From: Bradyrhizobium nivariense
GTDB lineage: Bacteria > Pseudomonadota > Alphaproteobacteria > Rhizobiales > Xanthobacteraceae
Length of the DNA: 64,000 nucleotides
Direction: 5' to 3'
Assembly (NCBI RefSeq): GCF_029846715.1
Contig: NZ_JARVWW010000035.1
Coordinates: 20,506 to 84,505 of the forward strand
Part shown: in pieces, positions 16,529 to 24,807 of the stretch
How the letters are laid out: each line of letters starts with the position of its first letter
Numbering within the stretch: position 1 is the stretch's first letter
Program-made: the position numbers and the translations under genes
The notes under the pieces: generated by a model
What the model was told of the DNA's origin: nothing
The model's database searches: none
The model's input: the letters and a program-made list of their open reading frames with translations, nothing else

Positions 16529-18492
16529 TGCCGGCTCATTTAACCGCAGCAACCGGGACAAACCCGCTCCAGAGCGGAGTCCAATTCGTATCGGCAGTCA
16601 TCGGCCCCGATCTTCGCAGCGGCAGCTCCGACGCCCCGACGCCACCGGTGAGTTGCGAATGGATCGCGGCCTTGTGCCTGACGGCGGCCATGGCCTTGTT
16701 GCTGGTCGTGGCCGGGCACGCCGCCGGGCGCCGAGCCTACGACGTGGCGCCACTGCTTTTCTGGTCTGGCGTGGTCCTGCTGGTCGTCCCGATCAGCATT
16801 CGCATCGGCTGGCCCAGGGTCGCTCGAGGTGAACGTCTCTTCCTGCTGTTCCTGCTTGCCGAAGTCTTATTCTACTACAAGGCTGTCTATTCCCCGACGA
16901 GCTTCATCGGTCACGACGAATTCTTGCACTGGGTCGCTGCCGACGATCTCTTGACGGCACGCCGGCTATTCCTGTCCAACCCGCTTCTGCCGATCGGGCC
17001 GGCGTATCCCGCCCTGGAAATTCTGACGACCGCGATCGTCAATCTCACCGGACTGCCGTTGTTTGCGGCGGGAACGCTGCTGTTGGTCATCCTGAGGGGC
17101 ATCTTCGTCGCCGGCCTGTTCCTGTTCTACGAAAAGCTCTCCGGATCGCCACGTACCTCGGCCATCGCCTGTCTCGTCTATATGGGCTGCACAACCTTCG
17201 CAGTGTTCGAGGCGATGTTCTCCTACGAGAGCCTCGGCGTCGTGCTGTGCGTGCTGGCCATCGCGGTCGAAGCAGCGTCCAGGGATCTCGATGGGCGACC
17301 GCGGCTGCGAGCGCTTGGGTTGATCGCCCTGCTGTTGGGAGCCCTTGCGGTCACGCATCACCTCTCGGCCGCCTTCGCCGCCATCTATTTCGGAGCACTG
17401 GCCGGCTTCGAAGCCTTGCGCCGCGGCCCCATGCGGATCGAGGCAAGATTTGCCATGGGCGCCACGGCGATCCTAGCCATCGCCCTGCCGGTCCTGTGGA
17501 TGGAGGCCCGTGGTAACCTTCTCAGGGGTTATCTCGGCCCGGTCATCGAAAGCGGCTTCAGGACGTTGCTCGCAAAGATCATGGGCGCACCCACGCTACG
17601 GTCGGAGCATCTCGGCCACCCGGCCCAGCCCCTCGGCATGCGGCTGACCACCATGGTGGCGATGCTGCTGTTGGCGCTGGGACTGGCGACAGGATTCTTC
17701 AGGTCGCTGGCGATGACAGCACCGAGCAACGCGCACGCGGGCTGGCGTCCAATTCAGGACATTCTAAGGCGTCGCTGGCGCGACAGCCGCATCGTGCTCC
17801 TCACCCTATTGGCGTTAGGATTCCCGATCTCGGTGGCGTTCCGGCTGACCAGCGGCGGATGGGAAATCGGCAACCGCATGGGAACGTTCGTGTTCATCGC
17901 CGTCGGGCTGGTCGTTGCGGTGGGCATCGTACATTTCTGGCAGGGCCGCGAGCCCCGCGGGTGGCGCCGCATTGCGCCGGCCATCGCTCTCTCCGTTATC
18001 ATCATGGGCGGCGTCACGAGCTCCGCGCTCTATCCGATCCGTGGACCCTACAGGGTGGCAGCCGACCAGCAATCCGTCGAGCCGATGGGGATCGAAACGG
18101 CACTCTGGACCAAGCAGTGGCTCGCGCCCGGCAATCGCTTCACTGCCGACCGCATCAATCGCCTGCTGCTTGCCAGCTACGGGCGGCAGGACGTCAGGGT
18201 CAAAATCGTCGAAGGCGTTGATACCGCGCGCTTGTACGAAGTCGAGACGTTAGGGCCCGATGAGTTCTGGGCGTTGGCGAGGAGCGACATCGATTTCCTG
18301 CTGGTGGATCTGCGTTTGTGCTCAGCCCCGCCGGTGCTCGGCTTCTACTTTGAGCCGTGGCAGGCGCAGAAAGGAAAGCCGCTTTCAAGCGACATGTTGC
18401 TCAAGTTCAACGACATCAAGGGCATCACGCGCATCTACGACAACGGCTGGATCGTCATCTACGACGTGAGAGGATTGCATGGGAATTCCTAG
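16525..18492 (+). CDS. Large polytopic membrane protein, possible GT-C transferase or polymerase
   Basis: A 655-residue inner-membrane protein with about 11-12 hydrophobic segments spread over residues ~45-510 and a soluble C-terminal domain of ~140 residues. The early periplasmic loop after helix 3 contains SFIGHDEFLHW, an acidic HDE motif in the place where GT-C transferases have their catalytic Asp/Glu. The start is set at ATG 16525 because it overlaps the previous stop codon; an in-frame ATG at 16495 also exists. It could be the repeat polymerase (Wzy role) or a polyprenyl-phosphate-sugar-dependent transferase. The next gene overlaps its end by 14 bp. Confidence 0.7.
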   Translation: MMPAHLTAATGTNPLQSGVQFVSAVIGPDLRSGSSDAPTPPVSCEWIAALCLTAAMALLLVVAGHAAGRRAYDVAPLLFWSGVVLLVVPISIRIGWPRVARGERLFLLFLLAEVLFYYKAVYSPTSFIGHDEFLHWVAADDLLTARRLFLSNPLLPIGPAYPALEILTTAIVNLTGLPLFAAGTLLLVILRGIFVAGLFLFYEKLSGSPRTSAIACLVYMGCTTFAVFEAMFSYESLGVVLCVLAIAVEAASRDLDGRPRLRALGLIALLLGALAVTHHLSAAFAAIYFGALAGFEALRRGPMRIEARFAMGATAILAIALPVLWMEARGNLLRGYLGPVIESGFRTLLAKIMGAPTLRSEHLGHPAQPLGMRLTTMVAMLLLALGLATGFFRSLAMTAPSNAHAGWRPIQDILRRRWRDSRIVLLTLLALGFPISVAFRLTSGGWEIGNRMGTFVFIAVGLVVAVGIVHFWQGREPRGWRRIAPAIALSVIIMGGVTSSALYPIRGPYRVAADQQSVEPMGIETALWTKQWLAPGNRFTADRINRLLLASYGRQDVRVKIVEGVDTARLYEVETLGPDEFWALARSDIDFLLVDLRLCSAPPVLGFYFEPWQAQKGKPLSSDMLLKFNDIKGITRIYDNGWIVIYDVRGLHGNS

Positions 18493-19237
18493 CAACCGGG
18501 ACCTTCGGGCCGCCTTGCTTTGGGCACTAGCCACGCTGGCAGCGGTCGCCGTCAGCGACAGTCTGCTCCTGCGTACCATCCTGGGCGCGCCAATGGTGTT
18601 CCTCGTCTCCGGCCATGCTGTACTGCGCGCGATCGGCGTCAGGACCGCCTCCATAACCGAACATCTCGCCTACGCGGTCGGCGCGAGCCTCGCCGTCGGC
18701 ATTGCCGGCGGCTTTGCCCTGAACGTCGCGGGCTTCCTAACGCCGCTGGGCTGGGCGATCTGGTTCTGCGCCATCACCATCGGCGCTGCGCTCGTAGCCG
18801 ACGGTCGCAGCGACGCTCCCGATCTGCCACCCTGGCCAGATCCGCTACGAGTCCGCTTCTGGCAGGGCGCTGCGATCACGCTCGCGGTGCTCCTGGCGAC
18901 CGGCGCTTATGCGCTGGCCGTCCGCGACGAAACGACTTACCGACAATTCAGCTACACGGAGTTCTGGATGTTGCCATCGGCCGGCGACGGCCCAGGTCGG
19001 CTCACTGTCGGCGTCCGCAACGCCGAGACCCAACCGCAGCGTTTCGACGTGGAAATCACCATCGACGGACGGCTGTTCGCAGTTTTCCCCTCGCTTACCA
19101 TCGCGCCGGGCGAGACCTGGGCGCGACAGATCCCAGTACCCGTCTCGGCCACCTCGCAAAAGGCCGAGGCCCGGCTCTACAGGCCGGACGACAATCGACT
19201 CTATCGCAGCGTTTCGACGCTGGTGCCGCGCATCTGA
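18479..19237 (+). CDS. DUF1616-like membrane protein with extracytoplasmic C-terminal domain
   Basis: The 252-residue protein has four or five hydrophobic segments in residues ~8-145, then a ~100-residue soluble region (TEFWMLPSAGDGPGRLTVGVRNAE...) with the look of a beta-sandwich. Membrane part plus a 'vgv.N.e...' domain resembles DUF1616 proteins, which often stand beside GT-C-type transferases. The gene overlaps the preceding membrane protein gene by 14 bp and the two are probably partners. Function unknown. Confidence 0.65.
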   Translation: MGIPSNRDLRAALLWALATLAAVAVSDSLLLRTILGAPMVFLVSGHAVLRAIGVRTASITEHLAYAVGASLAVGIAGGFALNVAGFLTPLGWAIWFCAITIGAALVADGRSDAPDLPPWPDPLRVRFWQGAAITLAVLLATGAYALAVRDETTYRQFSYTEFWMLPSAGDGPGRLTVGVRNAETQPQRFDVEITIDGRLFAVFPSLTIAPGETWARQIPVPVSATSQKAEARLYRPDDNRLYRSVSTLVPRI

Positions 19238-19250
19238 AACGAGGCCGACC

Positions 19251-20525
19251 ATGCGCATCCTGCTGCTGTCGCAATTCTATCCTCCGGTGATCGGGGGCGA
19301 GGAGCGACACATCCGTAACCTCGGCAGGGCCCTGGCGCAGCGCGGCCATACCGTGAGCGTCGGGACCTTCATGCATCCCGGATCGCCGGACACCGAGCTG
19401 GACGGTGCGGTCCGCGTGCATCGCCTGCGCGGCACGCTCCAGCGCCTTTCAAACCTACATACCGATTCCGAGCGCCGCCACGCCCCACCCTTCCCCGATC
19501 CCGAGTTGCTGCTGGCGCTGAAGCGGCTGATCGCGAAGGAGCGGCCGGACATCGTCCACGCCCATAACTGGATCTACGCATCGTTCCTGCCGCTCAGGGT
19601 TCTCGGTGGCGCGCGCCTTGTGCTGACGCTCCATGATTACGGCCTCGTGTGCGCCAAGAAGAACTTCATGCATCTGGGTACGCGTTTGTGCGATGGCCCG
19701 CGGCTCGCGAAGTGCCTTCCCTGCGCCACCGCCCACTACGGAGCCGCGAAAGCCACCGCGACGACGCTTGGCAACTGGGCATCGACTTTCGTCGCACGGC
19801 GCGTGGTGGACCGCTTCATTGCGGTCAGCCACGCGGTGGCGCGTCATACCGGTCTCACGCGAGGTCACGCTCCCTACGAGGTCATCCCGAATTTCGTGCC
19901 CGACGATGTCGGGATTCTTGGTCCGGAAGATTCCTGCATGCGGGAGCTGCCGGAAGATGGATTCATCCTGTTCGTCGGCGACATGATGCGGCTCAAGGGC
20001 ATTGACGTTCTCCTGAAGGCCTATGCCCGGCTCGCGCAGGCGCCGCCGCTGGTCCTGATCGGGCGCCGGGTCGCCGATACGCCAACCGAGTTTCCGCCAA
20101 ACGTTCGCGTTTTCAGCAACTGGCCGCATTCCGCCATCATGCACGCATGGCACAGATCGCTGTTCGGCGTGCTGCCATCGGTCGGGCCGGAAGCCTGCGC
20201 GACCGTGATCATGGAAGCGATGGCGTCTGGCAAAGCCGTCGTCGCAACCGACGTCGGCGGCATGCCGGATCTCGTCGATGACGGCGACACGGGGCTTCTC
20301 GTGCCGCCGGGTGACATGCAAGCCCTGACCCGCGCGATGCAATCACTCCTGGACGACCGCACCTTGCTGGCTCGCCTCGAGGCGACAAGTCTCGCCCGGG
20401 TGGAGCGTCTCAAGGCCGGAGTGGTCGTGACCCGGATCGAGCAGGTCTACCGCGATGTGCTGCGCCCGGCCGCCAACAGAGTCGCAATGCCGGCGCAGCA
20501 GGGTTCGGGAGAGCCTTCATGCTAG
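19251..20525 (+). CDS. Family 4 glycosyltransferase
   Basis: A 424-residue GT-B enzyme starting MRILLLSQFYPPVIGGEERH at ATG 19251; a longer reading frame from 18909 would overlap the previous gene in another frame and is not supported. Landmarks are VHAHNWIYASF, LTLHDYGLVCAKKNF followed by a Cys cluster (residues ~130-165, possibly structural or metal-binding), FVGDMMRLKGIDVLLKAY, and PEACATVIMEAMASGKAVV. The gene ends within the first codons of the flippase gene (7-bp overlap). It probably adds a later sugar of the repeat. Confidence 0.9.
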   Translation: MRILLLSQFYPPVIGGEERHIRNLGRALAQRGHTVSVGTFMHPGSPDTELDGAVRVHRLRGTLQRLSNLHTDSERRHAPPFPDPELLLALKRLIAKERPDIVHAHNWIYASFLPLRVLGGARLVLTLHDYGLVCAKKNFMHLGTRLCDGPRLAKCLPCATAHYGAAKATATTLGNWASTFVARRVVDRFIAVSHAVARHTGLTRGHAPYEVIPNFVPDDVGILGPEDSCMRELPEDGFILFVGDMMRLKGIDVLLKAYARLAQAPPLVLIGRRVADTPTEFPPNVRVFSNWPHSAIMHAWHRSLFGVLPSVGPEACATVIMEAMASGKAVVATDVGGMPDLVDDGDTGLLVPPGDMQALTRAMQSLLDDRTLLARLEATSLARVERLKAGVVVTRIEQVYRDVLRPAANRVAMPAQQGSGEPSC

Positions 20526-21937
20526 CACTTGCCCGGACGACGATCATGCGCGTACCCAGGACGCTTCAAAAGAGCGCCATCCTCTTTACCAATTCGGGCG
20601 CCTTGGCGATCGGAACGATAGCGGCGGCGGGCCTTGGATTTGTCTACTGGTGGCTCGCCGCGCGGATGTTCCCGCCGGAGGTGATCGGCAACGCCTCCGG
20701 CCTCCTGTCCGTGATGGGCCTCATCGCTCTCCTGGGGGAAGCTGGACTCGGGACCTTGCTGATCGGCGAAATCGTCCGGCATCCCGGCCAGGAATCCGGC
20801 CTTGCCGGCGCAGCAGCGTCGGTCGGGGTGGCGCTGGCGCTTGGCCTGGCCTTGTTGTTTGTCTTCGGGGAGGCGCAACTCAGCTCGGCCAGTCCGATCG
20901 ACGGCTGGTTCGCGGCCGGTCTGTTCATCCTTGGGTGTGGCCTGACCGCATTCAGCTTCGTGCTCGAGCAGGCGCTGGCTGGCAGTCTGCGTAGCGGCGC
21001 CAGGATGGTCCGGCAGGTGCTGTTCTCGACGCTTAAGCTGATGCTGATCGCCGCTGCTGCCACCGCCGGCTTTGCCTCCAATGCCGCGATTCTTCTCACC
21101 TGGGTGGCCGGTCTGCTCGCGTCCTGGATCGTTCTCGATCTCTTGACTCGGGGCGGTGCGCGTCGCCTCGTTGGGGCGCCCGATTTCGGGCTGCTCCATA
21201 CGCTTCGGGGCAAGGTGCTCGGCCATTACGCGCTTGATGTCGCCGTACAGGCTCCCGCCGTCATCATGCCATACCTTGTGCTGGTCCTCCTGTCCCCGAC
21301 CATCAACGCCGCTTTCGCGACGTTGTGGATGCTTGTCTCGATGGCCGCGCTGATTCCTGCAGCCATGGCCACAGTCCTGTTCCCCGTGGTCAGAGCAAAC
21401 TCGAAACAATTCGGGCACGACATGCTGGTGTCACTGACGGTGTCATTGCTCTTCTCCCTGGTCTGCGCCGCCGTCGTCTTCGCCTATTCGCGGCAACTCC
21501 TGGCGCTCTTCAATCCGGCCTATCCGGAGATCGCCGGTTCGAGCCTTCGCTTGCTCGGCTTCAGCCTTTTGGGATCAACGCTCAAGTATCATGGCTGCAC
21601 GCTGGCGCGGCTTGGCGACAAGATGCGCAAGGCGTCTCTCTGGTTCGCGCTCGGCGGATTGCTGGAGCTCGGCTTCGCGATCGCTGGCGCAAAGCTTGAC
21701 GGACTTCAGGGCCTGGTCGTGGGCTGGACACTCGCCGTCAGCATCGAGGGGGCCTATGCGGCCCTCGTGTTGGCCTTCGCAACGAAGCTGGATTCTGCCG
21801 CCGGCCCAGCGCGCGAAGGCCTGGCCCCGTCCCAGAAAAACTCTGAGGAAAACACTGATCATGGTGCCGAGGCACCATCCGCAAATCTGGTGGCCTGCGG
21901 ACACCATCGTAGTCGAGCGCGTCGACGGGCTTTCTGA
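20519..21937 (+). CDS. Wzx-type polysaccharide flippase (MATE/MOP superfamily)
   Basis: A 472-residue inner-membrane protein with 12 or more hydrophobic segments from about residue 28 to 430. The N-terminal segment FTNSGALAIGTIAAAGLGFVYWWLAARMFP.E.IG is typical of oligosaccharide flippases of the MOP exporter superfamily. It should move the lipid-linked repeat to the periplasmic face. The last ~40 residues are hydrophilic, with a basic end. It is the last plus-strand gene of this operon and converges with the methyltransferase gene (23-bp gap). Confidence 0.85.
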   Translation: MLALARTTIMRVPRTLQKSAILFTNSGALAIGTIAAAGLGFVYWWLAARMFPPEVIGNASGLLSVMGLIALLGEAGLGTLLIGEIVRHPGQESGLAGAAASVGVALALGLALLFVFGEAQLSSASPIDGWFAAGLFILGCGLTAFSFVLEQALAGSLRSGARMVRQVLFSTLKLMLIAAAATAGFASNAAILLTWVAGLLASWIVLDLLTRGGARRLVGAPDFGLLHTLRGKVLGHYALDVAVQAPAVIMPYLVLVLLSPTINAAFATLWMLVSMAALIPAAMATVLFPVVRANSKQFGHDMLVSLTVSLLFSLVCAAVVFAYSRQLLALFNPAYPEIAGSSLRLLGFSLLGSTLKYHGCTLARLGDKMRKASLWFALGGLLELGFAIAGAKLDGLQGLVVGWTLAVSIEGAYAALVLAFATKLDSAAGPAREGLAPSQKNSEENTDHGAEAPSANLVACGHHRSRARRRAF

Positions 21938-21960
21938 GTCGGGCGCGATTATTTGCGCGA

Positions 21961-22815
21961 TTATTTGGTTGCAATTGCCGTGATGCCCATCAGGACGCCG
22001 GCCAATTGATTGCGCCGCAAACGAGCCGGGAGCCGTTGCAGAGCCCATTCGACGCCGCGCATCAGCCGATAGGGTGGCGCGGCGAGCCGATATCCGGCGA
22101 TCACCAGGGGGAACTCGACCCGGCGGAAGCCCGCCCTGAGCATCAGGGCGCGCAGTGAGTGGTAGTCGTATTCGCGCATGTGCATGCCCGTCGCCACATT
22201 GTCGACGAGCGCCGAAATGTCGTGCGGCCCCGTAACGACGCTCGGCGTCGTACACACATAACGCCCGCCACGCCTGAGCACCCGGTGGATCTCCCGGAGC
22301 TGGTCCTTGGCGTCGTCGACGTGCAGATGCTCCATGAGCTGATCTGAATTCGCAAGATCGACGGAGTTGTCCGCGAGCGGAATGTCGACCCCATCGGTCT
22401 TCACGAATCGAAAATTCGCCGGAGCAGCGGCGAAATTCACAAGCGCATCCGTAACATCAAGGCCGAGCACCTCACGGGCGATCCCGGACAGCGCATAGGG
22501 CAGCAGGGCGTCACCGGCGCCGATCTCCAGATACACGCAACCGCGCTCCATCAAAGGCTCGAGGAGCCTGACTTGTCTCGCAACCCGGTCCGGCCGCGAA
22601 CTGCCGGCCCTTTTCTGGGGATGGTCCGGCAGGCTGTTGAACAGTTCCGAATAGACCTCGGCATAGAGCCGGGAGCGCTCGTCGCGGGAGGCGGCCCGCA
22701 GACGATCCGCGAGCCGGCGCTCGAGTTCGTAGTGCGCGATCAGGCGCTCGGGCGATCGAGTGTCCTTCCAGCGCTGCTGGATCGCCCGATAGTCAGGCTT
22801 CAGCTTCGTCGACAC
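21961..22815 (-). CDS. SAM-dependent methyltransferase (class I)
   Basis: A 284-residue protein with the SAM-binding motif I YLEIGAGDALLPYAL (~95-109), LGLDVTDALV as motif post-I, and NSDQLMEHLHVDDA plus a VLRRGGRYVCTTPS segment as motifs II-III, close to Methyltransf_11. The C-terminal region has a hydrophobic patch (LVIAGYRLAAPPYRLM) that could sit on the membrane. It lies 68 bp downstream of the ExoF-like gene on the same strand and probably methylates a sugar or a lipid-linked intermediate. The acceptor cannot be read from the sequence. Confidence 0.85.
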   Translation of the reverse strand: MSTKLKPDYRAIQQRWKDTRSPERLIAHYELERRLADRLRAASRDERSRLYAEVYSELFNSLPDHPQKRAGSSRPDRVARQVRLLEPLMERGCVYLEIGAGDALLPYALSGIAREVLGLDVTDALVNFAAAPANFRFVKTDGVDIPLADNSVDLANSDQLMEHLHVDDAKDQLREIHRVLRRGGRYVCTTPSVVTGPHDISALVDNVATGMHMREYDYHSLRALMLRAGFRRVEFPLVIAGYRLAAPPYRLMRGVEWALQRLPARLRRNQLAGVLMGITAIATK

Positions 22816-22883
22816 AGGCGCTTCCGATCTGGTTTGGCGACTAGCAGGCTAATCGCCTTTGCGCGTCAATCTCACGAGGGCCA

Positions 22884-24536
22884 TTACTTCGGACCGATCC
22901 TCTTGTCCGCGACTGCGCGGCCAGTCGTCTCCGAGCGATCAGCGGCGCGCCCCGCCGGGGGCCTTTCGCCCGTCGGCGCGATCGGGAGCGACGCTCCGGC
23001 GTGCGCCTTCTCGCTTTCGCCTGTGATGATGTTGACGAGGTCGCCAGGTAGCAAAACGGTCATCCCGGTAGACCCGGTGGCGACCGGTCCGGCTGCAGTC
23101 TGCCGCACGACCTCGTAGGTCACCCGGTTCGCCTCCTTCGCAAACTGGGCACGGGTCGCCGGCAACGTGCTAAGGACGCCTTCGCTGATGTTGAACTCGC
23201 GCTCATTGTCCGCAATCTGGCGCTCGATCATCTCGATCTCGACCTCCAGATCGTTCTTGACGTCGGCCTGAACCTTCATCGCCTCCGCTTCCATGGAAGC
23301 AAGGCGCTGCTTGGCCATCCCGTACTGATTGAGGGCATCCCGCCGACGCTGCTCGGCATCGGTCAACTCGCTCTGAACCTGATTCAGCACCGTCATGCTG
23401 AGAACGTTACGGTCGACGAGCGTCCGCATGCTGCTGACGCGATCCTGACGCAGCTTGACGAGTTCGTCGAGCGCCTCCATGCGTGCATACACGGCGACAT
23501 CCTGCTTGGCCGAATCCAATGCGGTCAGGATGGCGTGCTCGCGGTTCTTGCGGGCCGTGGCGACCGCCTTGCGCCGGTCGCTCTGCTCGTTGACGAGATT
23601 GGCGGCCTCGGTCGAGCCGACCAGTTCCAGCAGCCGCGGTGGGATCTTGGGCTCGGCCCCTTCGCGCTCTGCCTTCAGCACCGCCGTACGCGCCAACAAC
23701 TTCAGCATGGCGTCGACCGCCCCGCTGCGCTTCTGGATCTCCCGCACGGCTTCGATCTTCTGCCACGGCTCATTGGCGCCCCGATCGAGCCCGCCGGCCA
23801 GCGCGATCGCATGCAGGACCGTCATGCCGGGCACGTATTTGAACGAGCCCGCATTCTTGACCGGCCCGAGCACGTAAATGGGTGAGCGCTCCACCGACAG
23901 AATGTTGACCATTCCCTTGCGGCCCAGCAGCTGATTGAATCTCTCCAGCAGGTCCGTTTGCACCTGTTGCGCTGACCGGTTGACGACCGGAATGGCGCCG
24001 AGCAAGGGCACAGAGATCTTGCCGTCCTCCTCGACGGCGTATTCCCCGCTCAGTTCCGGACGCTGGAGGATGCCGCGGAGAGCCGACGTGGACGACGAGC
24101 GTCCCCACTTGTCCTCCTCGACGTCCACGCGCTCGTAGAACGCGAGCTTGAGCCGGTCACCGACGACGAACAGGCCTGCCGCCGGCGCGTCCAGCGGCAT
24201 TCCGACCGTTCTCGGGCGCTCTGTGACGGCAGGGGCGGCAAGGACGGCGCTCCGTTCGATCAACGTTGCGGGTCCAGGCACGCCGGCGGATTCAGTCGGG
24301 GCCTGAGCCGGTTGGTCTCGAGCCGGTTGGTCTTGCTGCGTACCGATTGCACTGGACACCGTCTGCACGACGGCTCCGGAGGCAACCTCGACCGCCTCCC
24401 AATTCCTGGCCACTCCCGTCCCCAGGAGAGCGAGCCCGGAGACCGCCCCCATGAGCAGCAGCAGGGGTTTCTTTCCTCCGCGGAAAGCGAAGTTAGGCAG
24501 TCGAATAACGGGCTCGGAATTTCTTCTGGCGTCCAT
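22884..24536 (-). CDS. exoF: ExoF-type polysaccharide export protein
   Basis: A 550-residue envelope protein. An N-terminal hydrophobic segment (~21-42) serves as signal or anchor; there is no lipobox Cys, unlike Wza. A Poly_export domain begins near FVVGDRLKLAFYERVD (~125), followed by SVERSPIYVLGPVKNAGSFKYVPG, an SLBB-type domain (~225-255), and a long coiled-coil region (~320-480). This is the ExoF arrangement of rhizobial exopolysaccharide export. The start ATG 24536 is chosen because the upstream extension to 24629 is Arg-rich and unlike the family. No ExoP/Wzc co-polymerase gene is in the window. It is divergent from the coiled-coil gene at 24808. Confidence 0.85.
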   Translation of the reverse strand: MDARRNSEPVIRLPNFAFRGGKKPLLLLMGAVSGLALLGTGVARNWEAVEVASGAVVQTVSSAIGTQQDQPARDQPAQAPTESAGVPGPATLIERSAVLAAPAVTERPRTVGMPLDAPAAGLFVVGDRLKLAFYERVDVEEDKWGRSSSTSALRGILQRPELSGEYAVEEDGKISVPLLGAIPVVNRSAQQVQTDLLERFNQLLGRKGMVNILSVERSPIYVLGPVKNAGSFKYVPGMTVLHAIALAGGLDRGANEPWQKIEAVREIQKRSGAVDAMLKLLARTAVLKAEREGAEPKIPPRLLELVGSTEAANLVNEQSDRRKAVATARKNREHAILTALDSAKQDVAVYARMEALDELVKLRQDRVSSMRTLVDRNVLSMTVLNQVQSELTDAEQRRRDALNQYGMAKQRLASMEAEAMKVQADVKNDLEVEIEMIERQIADNEREFNISEGVLSTLPATRAQFAKEANRVTYEVVRQTAAGPVATGSTGMTVLLPGDLVNIITGESEKAHAGASLPIAPTGERPPAGRAADRSETTGRAVADKRIGPK

Positions 24537-24807
24537 GGCGAATGGCTCTCGATTTCGATGGCGGCCATCCCGTTCCCGCACGCGCCGCCGCGTGCAAGCC
24601 TGGACAACCAGAACGATACCGCCACCCATCGTGGCCTCTGGAGATCACAGGCACAACGACCCTTTGTGGGCATCCCTGGAGGTACCTCCTCTGAGCAGGA
24701 AAGGGTAAGCGAGGGTCCTCCGTGCGAGTTATAGGAATCGCGGAAAGGCGGCGCGCATAATGACGCATCTGTAACGGACCGCACCATCATGCGGCGGGTC
24801 ACTGCAA
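24537..24807. promoter_or_regulatory. Divergent intergenic region between the exoF-like and coiled-coil genes
   Basis: These 271 bp separate two divergently transcribed genes and must hold promoters for both. GCATAATGACGCATC at 24754-24768 is the only AT-richer patch. I cannot name an operator. Confidence 0.4.

Noticed and set aside
18909..19250. N-terminal extension of the GT4 gene at 19251
   Set aside because: It would overlap the DUF1616-like gene in another frame and is Arg/Ser/Pro-rich; the GT4 domain starts exactly at ATG 19251.
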